Assembly: GCA_030151725.1 (NCBI GenBank)
Contig: JASLDD010000169.1
Span: forward strand, 1 to 10,946
Direction: 5' to 3'
DNA: 10,946 nucleotides
Source of the DNA: Solirubrobacteraceae bacterium
GTDB lineage: Bacteria; Actinomycetota; Thermoleophilia; Solirubrobacterales; Solirubrobacteraceae
The notes beneath the pieces are model-generated. The model worked only from the letters and a program-made list of their open reading frames with translations. It was not told where the DNA came from and made no database searches. The translations under genes and the position numbers were made by a program. Shown in pieces: positions 5,527 to 10,946 of this stretch; the first letter of the stretch is position 1; every line of letters begins with the position of its first letter.

Positions 5527-6414
5527 ATGAACACTAAATCGCTGTTGGGCGAGACGCCCGTACACCGCATCGGCTTCGGCGCGATGCAGCTCGCAGGGCC
5601 CGGAGTATTCGGCCCGCCGAGAGACCCCGAGGAAGCAAAGGCAGTCCTACGCCGCGCGCTCGAGCTGGGCGCCGACCACATCGACACCTCCCAGTACTAC
5701 GGACCCGACATCGTCAACGAGCTGATTCGGGACGCCCTGTACCCCTACCCGGAGGACCTGAAGCTCGTCACGAAGGTCGGCGGCCGGCGCGACAGCGAGG
5801 GCGGCTGGCTGCCCGCTCAATCGCCGCCCGAGCTGCGGGCCGGTGTCGAGGAAAACCTCCGCACGCTGCAGGTCGAGCGAATGGACCTCGTGAACCTGCG
5901 CATCATGCCGGGCACGCAGGTCCAGCTGGCCGAGCAGCTCGGCGAGCTAGAGGACATGCGCCGCGAGGGCAAGCTGGACCTGATCGGCGTCAGCACCGTC
6001 GACGCGGATCAGCTCACCCATGCGATCGACCTCACGGATATCGCATGCGTGCAGAACCCCTACAGCCTCGTCAACCGGGGAGACGAGCCCGTACTGGAGA
6101 TGTGCATCGAGCATGACATCGCCTACGTGCCCTACTTCCCGCTCGGCTCCGCCTTCATCGGCGGACCCAAGCAGCTCGCGCAGGACCCCGCGATCGCCGA
6201 GGTGGCAGAGCGCCGCGGTGTGAGCGCCGTGCAGATCGCGCTCGCGTGGCTGCTGCACCGCAGCGAGCGGATCCTGCTGATCGCAGGCACGAGCTCCATC
6301 AGGCATCTGGAGGAGAACATGGTCGTCATCGACATCGAGCTCGACGCAGAGGATCTGCAGCGGCTCGAGCAGGCCACACCGATCGGCAACCCGATGGCCG
6401 CGGCTGAGCATTGA
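5527..6414 (+). CDS. pdxI: Aldo/keto reductase of the YdbC/PdxI family, probable NADPH-dependent pyridoxal reductase
   Basis: This enzyme probably reduces pyridoxal to pyridoxine with NADPH as part of vitamin B6 salvage. From the ATG at 5527 it has 295 residues. As I recall the E. coli YdbC/PdxI sequence, the match is close: an N-terminal HRIGFGAMQLAGPGVFGPPRD at about 13-33, D53 and Y58 in HIDTSQYYGP, ALYPYPEDL at 70-78, K83 in LVTKVGGRR, DLVNLRIM at 120-127, a late VQNPYSLVNR, and LLIAGTSSIRHLEENM near the C-terminus. D53, Y58 and K83 are three of the four classical catalytic residues. The fourth, His, is replaced by N123, which this subfamily shares. An ATG at 5476 would add 17 residues with no family support. 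It is convergent with the MmyB-type regulator, with 31 bases between stops. The subfamily is well supported; the substrate is inferred from it. Confidence 0.88.
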   Translation: MNTKSLLGETPVHRIGFGAMQLAGPGVFGPPRDPEEAKAVLRRALELGADHIDTSQYYGPDIVNELIRDALYPYPEDLKLVTKVGGRRDSEGGWLPAQSPPELRAGVEENLRTLQVERMDLVNLRIMPGTQVQLAEQLGELEDMRREGKLDLIGVSTVDADQLTHAIDLTDIACVQNPYSLVNRGDEPVLEMCIEHDIAYVPYFPLGSAFIGGPKQLAQDPAIAEVAERRGVSAVQIALAWLLHRSERILLIAGTSSIRHLEENMVVIDIELDAEDLQRLEQATPIGNPMAAAEH

Positions 6415-6421
6415 AAGGCAG

Positions 6422-6436
6422 CGCCGCCGGGCGGCG
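6422..6436. terminator. Short GC hairpin between convergent genes
   Basis: CGCCG pairs with CGGCG around a five-base loop in the 31-base gap between the pyridoxal reductase stop and the regulator stop. It has no T-tract. Location between convergent ends is the main argument for a role in termination. Confidence 0.3.
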
Positions 6437-6445
6437 AGGAGGCGT

Positions 6446-7291
6446 TCAGAGCGTCGCCAGCGCCGCCCGCGTGGCGTCGTCGGCTGGCGCGTACACCGTC
6501 AGCCGCAGGTCAGGCGCCCCCGTGGGAACGGTCTGGGTGTGGTGAAGGCGCAACACCCCCAGCGTGGGGTGCTCGACCGTCTTGGTGCCGCGCTGCTCTC
6601 CGATTACATGGTGTTCGTCCCACCACAGGCTGAACTCGGGGCTGCGTTCGCGCAGCGTCGCTATCAGCTGCTCATAGTCGGGGTCGCCGACGTGCTGGGC
6701 GTACTCGGCCCGGAAGCGCCCGAGCGTGTTGCGGGCCGTCCCCTGTCGGTCAGGGCGCTTGGGGTCAAGGCCCGGCTCGACGAACAGCCACCACAGCAGC
6801 AGCCGACGATCCTCCGGCAAGCGCTCGATCGGGCCGAGCAGGGCGCTCGCGGCTGTATTCCAGGCGAGCACACGGGTCAGCGGTCCTAGGAGATAGGCGG
6901 GGTGCGGGTGAAGCGCATGGACGAGCTCGATCAAGACCGTGAGGTCTCCTCCACCCGGCTCACCCGTGACCGCCGAGGCGCTGTCGGTGAACGGCAGACC
7001 GGTCCGCGAGAGAGCGAACAACGTCGCCCTTTCGGCTGAATCGAGGCGCAGCGTGCGGGCGAGTGCCTCGAGCACCTCCGGCGAGGGATGGATGTCGCGT
7101 CCCTGCTCTAGCCACGTGTACCAGGAGACCCCCACTCCCGCAAGGGATGCCAGCTCCTCTCGCCGAAGACCCGGCGTGCGACGCCGCCCGTCATCGGGAA
7201 GGCCGACGTCGGCCGGTGACAGGCGCGCCCTGCGCGATCGCAGGAACGCGCGCAGCTCATCGCGACGGGAGGGTGAGGGAGCAACCGCCAT
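6446..7291 (-). CDS. XRE-family regulator with MmyB-like ligand-binding domain
   Basis: This is a predicted transcription factor of 281 residues. The N-terminal part (about 8-96) is a helix-turn-helix domain with the hallmarks of the group: RTPGLRREELASLAGV at 38-53, then SWYTWLEQGRDIHPS at 56-70 as the recognition region, then PEVLEALARTLRLD and AERATLFALS. The C-terminal domain (about 115-275) matches the MmyB-type ligand-binding fold: HPHPAYLLGPLTRVLAWN at 128-145, a WW segment near 167, and a closing part with TLGVLRLHHTQ at 243-253. In this family the second domain is thought to bind a small hydrophobic ligand. The start ATG has GAGGG nine bases upstream, overlapping the stop of the preceding gabD-type gene 12 bases away. 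The two are thus probably one operon, and the regulator may control the dehydrogenase, the facing reductase, or both. The ligand is unknown. Confidence 0.92.
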   Translation of the reverse strand: MAVAPSPSRRDELRAFLRSRRARLSPADVGLPDDGRRRTPGLRREELASLAGVGVSWYTWLEQGRDIHPSPEVLEALARTLRLDSAERATLFALSRTGLPFTDSASAVTGEPGGGDLTVLIELVHALHPHPAYLLGPLTRVLAWNTAASALLGPIERLPEDRRLLLWWLFVEPGLDPKRPDRQGTARNTLGRFRAEYAQHVGDPDYEQLIATLRERSPEFSLWWDEHHVIGEQRGTKTVEHPTLGVLRLHHTQTVPTGAPDLRLTVYAPADDATRAALATL

Positions 7292-7303
7292 GCGCGCGCG
7301 CCC

Positions 7304-8770
7304 TCAAACCCCCATCGCCACGTACTTGGTCTCCAGGTACTCGCCGATTCCCTCAAAGCCGCCCTCGCGGCCGAAGCCCGACTGCTTGACGCCTCCAAAC
7401 GGCGCCGCGGGGTTTGACACGACGCCCTGGTTGAGACCGACCATGCCCGTCTCGATTCCCTCGCACACGCGAAACGCGCGATCGAGGTCACGGGTGTACA
7501 CGTAGGCGACCAGGCCGTACTCCGTGCGGTTGGCCGCGTCGAGAGCCTGCTCGTCGCTGGAGAACGTCGCCACGGGCGCGACCGGGCCGAAGATCTCCTC
7601 GCTAAGCACGCGCGCGTCGTCGCTGACCCCGGTCAGCACCGTCGGCTCGTAGAAGTAGCCCGCGCCGCCAGCCTTTGCGCCGCCGAGCAGCACCTTGGCG
7701 CCGCGCTCCACAGCATCGTCCACCAGCTCCGCCACCTTGGCGAGCTGATCGCCGTCTATCAGCGGGCCGACGTCCACGTCCGGCTCGGTGCCCCGTCCGA
7801 CCTTCATGGCGCCCATCCGCTCGGCCATCCGCCGGGCGAACTCATCGGCCACCGACTCGTGCACGTGGAAGCGGTTGGCCGCCGTGCATGCCTCGCCGAC
7901 GTTGCGCATCTTGGCCAGCAGCGCACCCTCCACGGCTGCGTCCAGATCGGCGTCCTCGAACACAAGAAAGGGAGCGTTGCCGCCGAGCTCCATCGACACA
8001 CGCAGCACCTGCTCAGCCGACTGTTCGATCAGGCTGCGCCCCACCTCTGTTGAGCCGGTGAAGGAGAGCTTGCGAGTGCGTGAGTCCTTGAGCAGCGGTT
8101 CGATCACCGCGCCCGACTTGGTCGCCGTGATGACGTTCAGCACTCCGCCCGGCAGGCCCGCATCCTCGAGGATCTTCGCCAGCGCGAGCATCGACAGCGG
8201 CGTCTGCTGAGCGGGCTTTACGACCATCGTGCAGCCGGCCGCGATCGCCGGAGCGATCTTGCGGGTGCCCATCGCCGTGGGGAAGTTCCACGGGGTGACG
8301 AACACGCAGGGGCCCACCGGCTGGCGCATCGTGAGGATCCGGCCTTTGCCCGTTGTGTTGACCATGTAGCGGCCGTGGATGCGCACCGCCTCCTCCGAGA
8401 ACCAGCGGAAGAACTCCGACGCGTACGCGATCTCAGCGCGTGACTCGGCAAGCGACTTGCCCATCTCCAGCGTCATCAGCAGCGCCAGCTCGTCCGTCTG
8501 CGCCACAATCGCCTCATAGGCACGCCGCAGGATCTCTCCGCGATCGCGCGGCGCATAGGCCGCCCACTCCCCCTGTATCTCAGCCGCCGCCGTCAGCGCC
8601 GCCAGCGCATCCTCGGCCTGTCCGTCGGCGACCTCGACCAAAGGCTCCGTCGTCGAAGGGTCCTCGATTGCAAAGCTCTTGCCCCCGCTCGCCGCTCGCC
8701 ACTCGCCCGCGATGTAGAGCTGGGTGGGCACCTGGTCGAGCACAGCGCGCTCCTGCTGTGCGCCAGTCAT
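7304..8770 (-). CDS. gabD: NAD(P)-dependent succinate-semialdehyde dehydrogenase
   Basis: This enzyme probably oxidises succinate semialdehyde to succinate in the GABA shunt. It has 488 residues, the normal length for GabD-type aldehyde dehydrogenases. Seen directly: TPWNFP at 159-164 with N162 of the oxyanion hole, VVKPAQQTPLS at 183-193 with the coenzyme-binding K185, FTGSTEVG at 237-244, MELGGNAPFLVF at 260-271 with the general base E261, GEACTAANRF at 292-301 with the nucleophile C295, EIFGPVAPV, and a C-terminal PFGGVKQSGFGREGG segment. Position 188 is Gln where NAD-preferring relatives often have Glu, so coenzyme choice is open. The ATG at 8770 has only a weak AGGG upstream. It lies 12 bases before the MmyB-type regulator gene and is divergent from the SpoIID gene. 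Other short-chain semialdehydes could be the real substrate. Family membership is certain, and the GabD assignment is likely. Confidence 0.9.
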   Translation of the reverse strand: MTGAQQERAVLDQVPTQLYIAGEWRAASGGKSFAIEDPSTTEPLVEVADGQAEDALAALTAAAEIQGEWAAYAPRDRGEILRRAYEAIVAQTDELALLMTLEMGKSLAESRAEIAYASEFFRWFSEEAVRIHGRYMVNTTGKGRILTMRQPVGPCVFVTPWNFPTAMGTRKIAPAIAAGCTMVVKPAQQTPLSMLALAKILEDAGLPGGVLNVITATKSGAVIEPLLKDSRTRKLSFTGSTEVGRSLIEQSAEQVLRVSMELGGNAPFLVFEDADLDAAVEGALLAKMRNVGEACTAANRFHVHESVADEFARRMAERMGAMKVGRGTEPDVDVGPLIDGDQLAKVAELVDDAVERGAKVLLGGAKAGGAGYFYEPTVLTGVSDDARVLSEEIFGPVAPVATFSSDEQALDAANRTEYGLVAYVYTRDLDRAFRVCEGIETGMVGLNQGVVSNPAAPFGGVKQSGFGREGGFEGIGEYLETKYVAMGV

Positions 8771-8862
8771 CGTGCAGCCCTAACGGACAGCATCGAGAAG
8801 CCCGACCGAGAACGTATGGGTGCCTCTTCTCTCGAGCGCGACCGCGGGCCTGTGGCCGTGTT

Positions 8863-8874
8863 GGTGCATGCACC
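8863..8874. repeat. 12-base perfect palindrome at the SpoIID start
   Basis: GGTGCATGCACC is a perfect inverted repeat. It ends one base before the preferred ATG at 8876, in the position where a ribosome binding site would lie, and it is in the divergent region facing gabD. It could be an operator. If translation instead begins at the ATG at 8816, it is simply coding. A single copy is seen. Confidence 0.3.
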
Positions 8875-8875
8875 G

Positions 8876-9940
8876 ATGGGGCTCATCGTCTCAACCTACC
8901 ACCGCCTCCTCACCCGTCCTGGAAGCTTTGGCCGCTCTGTCACAGCGCTCGGCGTCGTGCTCGCCGCAATGGCGCTTTGGGCGGCCTCGGCCGGCGCATG
9001 GACCCTCCTGATCGAAGGCGCCGGCGACGGGCATGGCGTCGGTATGAGCCAGGACGGTGCGCTCGGCTATGCCACCCACGGAGCCAGCTACCAGGCGATC
9101 CTCGCCCACTACTACACCGGCACCACCATCGGAGCGGCGCCCGCCAAAGCCGTCGTGCGGGTGCTCGAGGGCAACCGCGTCGTCAAGGTGGGGCTCGAAC
9201 GCTATGTACGCGGCGTCGTCTCCGCGGAGATGTCCGCCAGCTGGCCGCTCGCTGCGCTGGAGGCGCAGGCGGTCGCAAGTCGCACATATGCGCTGAGCGC
9301 TCACGCGGGCGGGTCGAGGTTCGATGTCTACTCCGACACCCGCTCGCAGGTCTACCGCGGCAAGGCAGCCGAGACCGCCGCCACCAACGCGGCCGTCAAG
9401 GACACCGCCGGGCAGATAGTGCTGTTCGACGGCAAGATCGCCACCACTTATTTCTTCGCCAGCTCAGGCGGCATGACCGAGAACATCGAGAACTCCTTCC
9501 TCGGCTCACAGCCCGAGCCGTGGCTGCGAGGAGTGTCAGATCCCTACGAAGGCAGCACCTCCGACTGGAAGATCAGCATGAGCTTCGCCTCCGCCGCGGC
9601 CCAGCTGCGGGGCCTCGTCAAGGGGACGTTCCGCGGCATCGAAGTCCTCGAGCGGGGAGTCTCCCCGCGCATCGTCTCCGCCAACGTGCTCGGCTCGCGC
9701 GGCGCCACGCCCGTCACGGGGCCGCAGCTCGCCGGCGCGCTGGGACTGGGCAGCACGTGGGCCTACTTCAGCGTCAAGAGCGGAACCACCGTCAAGCGCG
9801 AGCCCGACCACAGCGGCCAGGCACCAGCAACGCCGCCCCCGGCTCCTGCCCCGCCCAGCGTGGCCCCCGGTCCGCAGGGAGGCGCGCAGGCGCCCGCAAC
9901 CGGGGCGAGCGCTTCCACGGGCGGCTCCGCGCCGGAATAG
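8876..9940 (+). CDS. Secreted SpoIID/LytB-domain protein, putative peptidoglycan lytic enzyme
   Basis: This is a predicted exported, cell-wall-acting protein of 354 residues. From the ATG at 8876 it has a basic N-terminus, a hydrophobic signal segment (22-41) ending in ASAGA, then the SpoIID glycine/histidine signature GDGHGVGMSQDGA at 50-62 with ILAHYYTGT at 75-83. After it come LERYVRGVVSAEM at 107-119 with the probable catalytic E118, LEAQAVASRTYAL at 128-140, DSQVYRGKA-like DTRSQVYRGKA at 154-164, and FFASSGGMTENIE at 193-205. The last 45 residues are Pro/Ala/Gly-rich and probably disordered. In sporulators SpoIID cleaves glycan strands at engulfment, but relatives occur widely in non-sporulating actinobacteria, and no sporulation gene is near. 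An ATG at 8816 would add 20 residues ahead of the signal peptide. The 5'-3' exonuclease gene follows after 22 bases, but no functional link is evident. Confidence 0.88.
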   Translation: MGLIVSTYHRLLTRPGSFGRSVTALGVVLAAMALWAASAGAWTLLIEGAGDGHGVGMSQDGALGYATHGASYQAILAHYYTGTTIGAAPAKAVVRVLEGNRVVKVGLERYVRGVVSAEMSASWPLAALEAQAVASRTYALSAHAGGSRFDVYSDTRSQVYRGKAAETAATNAAVKDTAGQIVLFDGKIATTYFFASSGGMTENIENSFLGSQPEPWLRGVSDPYEGSTSDWKISMSFASAAAQLRGLVKGTFRGIEVLERGVSPRIVSANVLGSRGATPVTGPQLAGALGLGSTWAYFSVKSGTTVKREPDHSGQAPATPPPAPAPPSVAPGPQGGAQAPATGASASTGGSAPE

Positions 9941-9941
9941 C

Positions 9942-9961
9942 CGCTGCGCATACGCTGCGCA
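9942..9961 (+). repeat. Two direct copies of CGCTGCGCA in the SpoIID-exonuclease gap
   Basis: The nine-base unit occurs at 9942-9950 and 9953-9961, separated by TA. It fills the 22-base gap between the two genes. The junction creates TACGCT (9951-9956), which fits an actinobacterial TANNNT -10 box 6 bases before the exonuclease ATG, but no -35 element is visible upstream. Confidence 0.5.
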
Positions 9962-9962
9962 C

Positions 9963-10841
9963 ATGAGCGCCCCGCTGCTGATCGCCGATGTGCCGTGGCT
10001 TTTGTATCGCTCCTACTTCGCCCTGCCCAAATCGATCGTCGATGCCGACGGGCAGCCGGTCAACGCGCTGCTGGGGACCGTCAACACGATCCTCTCCCTG
10101 ATCGAGTCGCCGCCCGCAGGCGGCGTGCCGCGCGCGGTGATCGCCTGCATGGGCGCCGAGCAGGCCGACTATCGCGTGGAGCTCTATCCCCCCTACCACG
10201 CCCACCGCGACCCCATGCCGCCGGAGCTTGCCGCGCAGTGGCGGAAGGCCCCGCGGCTGCTCGAGGGCCTCGGCTGGGAGGTGCCCACGAGCGAGGATCT
10301 GGAGGCGGATGACGTGATGTTCTCCCATGCGTGCCTCGAGAACGAGGGGGGCGGTCGAGCGCTGCTGTTGACGGCTGACCGCGACCTCTACGGCGCTGTG
10401 AATGACCGCGTGGCGGTGCTCGAACTGCGCAAGGGCGGCGGGCACGCAGAGATCGGGCCCGAGCAGGTGCGCGAGCGCTACGGCGTCGAGCCGCGGCAGG
10501 TCCCCGACTTCATCGCCCTGCGCGGCGATCCCTCCGACGGGATGCCCGGCGCGCCGGGCATCGGCGCCAAGAGCGCCGCTGAGCTGCTGCGCGAGCACGG
10601 CTCTCTCGAGGGTGTGCTCGCCGCCGCTCACACCGTCAGATCGGCGATGACCCCAAAGCGTCGCGCCGCGCTTTGCGACAACGAGGAGCTGCTGCTCGCG
10701 TTCAAGCGGATCGCCACGCTGCAGCGCGTCGACGTCGACGCTCCCGAGGATCGCTCGACCGACTTCCTCAAGGGCGCCGCGACCGCCGGCGAGCTGGGAA
10801 TGCGCCGGCTGGCCGCGCGCCTCACCGAGCTGGGCGCCTGA
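9963..10841 (+). CDS. Stand-alone 5'-3' exonuclease / flap-endonuclease domain protein, one metal ligand altered
   Basis: This is a 292-residue relative of the N-terminal nuclease domain of DNA polymerase I, probably acting on flaps or RNA-primed ends during replication or repair. Seen directly: LLIADVPWLLYRSYFALP at 5-22 (D9, R16), RVELYPPYHAHRDPMP at 71-86, SEDLEADDVMF at 110-120 (E114, D116, D117), LLTADRDLYG at 135-144 (D139, D141), IALRGDPSDGMPGAPG at 184-199 (D189, D192), and a helix-three-turn-helix GIGAKSAAELL at 199-209. Two departures are visible. The strand that normally reads FDA or WD before the conserved Arg reads IACMGAEQADYR at 60-71, with no Asp at the metal site. The usual YKAxR reads YHAHR (H79). 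No Shine-Dalgarno precedes the ATG. The gene is convergent with the ychF-like gene. The fold is certain, and activity is less so. Confidence 0.88.
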   Translation: MSAPLLIADVPWLLYRSYFALPKSIVDADGQPVNALLGTVNTILSLIESPPAGGVPRAVIACMGAEQADYRVELYPPYHAHRDPMPPELAAQWRKAPRLLEGLGWEVPTSEDLEADDVMFSHACLENEGGGRALLLTADRDLYGAVNDRVAVLELRKGGGHAEIGPEQVRERYGVEPRQVPDFIALRGDPSDGMPGAPGIGAKSAAELLREHGSLEGVLAAAHTVRSAMTPKRRAALCDNEELLLAFKRIATLQRVDVDAPEDRSTDFLKGAATAGELGMRRLAARLTELGA

Positions 10842-10868
10842 GACGCCGGCGGCGCGGCGCTCGTCCCA

Positions 10869-10946
10869 TCACGGGGTGAACTTGACCGTGATCACGTCCC
10901 CATCGGCCATCGCGTAGTCGCGGCCCTCCAGACGCAGCGTCCCACG
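10869..10946 (-). CDS. ychF: 3' end of a ychF-like GTPase/ATPase gene (C-terminal TGS domain)
   Basis: Only the last 25 codons and the TGA are inside the window. They encode a segment with GTLRLEGRDYAMADGDVI followed by TVKFTP. This pattern, a Leu-Glu-Gly-Lys/Arg-Asp-Tyr strand, then Ala/Asp-Gly-Asp-Val, then a final beta strand ending the protein, matches the C-terminal TGS domain of YchF, a ribosome-associated ATPase of the Obg superfamily. The body of the gene lies to the right of the window. It faces the exonuclease gene with 27 bases between the stops. Other TGS-bearing proteins end differently as far as I recall, but 25 residues are too few for a firm name. Confidence 0.7.
   Translation of the reverse strand, partial: RGTLRLEGRDYAMADGDVITVKFTP

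Noticed and set aside
8440..9966. A 508-codon open frame on the plus strand, antisense to gabD and overlapping the SpoIID gene in another frame.
   Set aside because: Its product is Arg/Ala/Pro-rich with no motif, and it runs across two clearly recognised genes. Long empty frames are expected opposite GC-rich genes.
1..10946. Mobile elements, CRISPR arrays, toxin-antitoxin or phage-defence genes.
   Set aside because: No regularly spaced repeats, terminal inverted repeats, transposase or integrase motifs, or recognised defence domains were seen; every substantial stretch is explained by ordinary chromosomal genes.

Overview
This is a gene-dense, high-GC stretch of a bacterial chromosome. The gene content points to an actinobacterium: an LppX/LprG-type lipoprotein, an XRE/MmyB-type regulator, a SpoIID/LytB protein, a stand-alone 5'-3' exonuclease and several starts without a Shine-Dalgarno. 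A deep-branching lineage such as Thermoleophilia/Solirubrobacterales is my guess, not something the sequence proves. I see no insertion sequence, phage gene, CRISPR array, tRNA or rRNA. No stretch above about 300 bases lacks a gene.

Region 1 (1-4114, minus strand) reads from right to left. It holds a four-helix membrane protein with a His-rich motif, an LppX/LprG-like lipoprotein, a membrane-anchored HD-GYP protein with a C-terminal cobalamin-binding module, and an NDP-sugar (UDP-glucose 4-epimerase type) epimerase cut by the window edge. The last two genes are 11 bases apart and are probably co-transcribed. The HD-GYP/B12 fusion is the most unusual protein here. It suggests that a c-di-GMP phosphodiesterase-type output is tuned by cobalamin, and possibly that this bears on surface polysaccharide through the epimerase.

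Region 2 (4201-5426): a membrane-anchored cupredoxin with a CuA-like Cys/Cys/His/Met set is divergent from the four-helix protein. Two strong hairpins separate it from a convergent Methyltransf_24-type SAM methyltransferase whose start is fixed by a clear Shine-Dalgarno.

Region 3 (5527-8770) is a small-metabolite cluster. It holds a pyridoxal reductase of the YdbC/PdxI aldo-keto reductase family on the plus strand, and convergent to it a gabD-type succinate-semialdehyde dehydrogenase followed 12 bases later by an MmyB-type regulator. The layout suggests local control of GABA/semialdehyde metabolism, perhaps linked to vitamin B6 salvage because GABA transaminases need PLP. No transaminase is present in the window.

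Region 4 (8876-10946): a secreted SpoIID/LytB-domain protein with its Gly/His signature at the front is followed 22 bases later by a PolA-like 5'-3' exonuclease that appears to lack one metal-binding Asp. The convergent 3' end of a ychF-like gene closes the window.

The two boldest observations are the HD-GYP/cobalamin fusion and the CuA-like orphan cupredoxin. Both are readings of motifs by eye and need profile searches and structural models.
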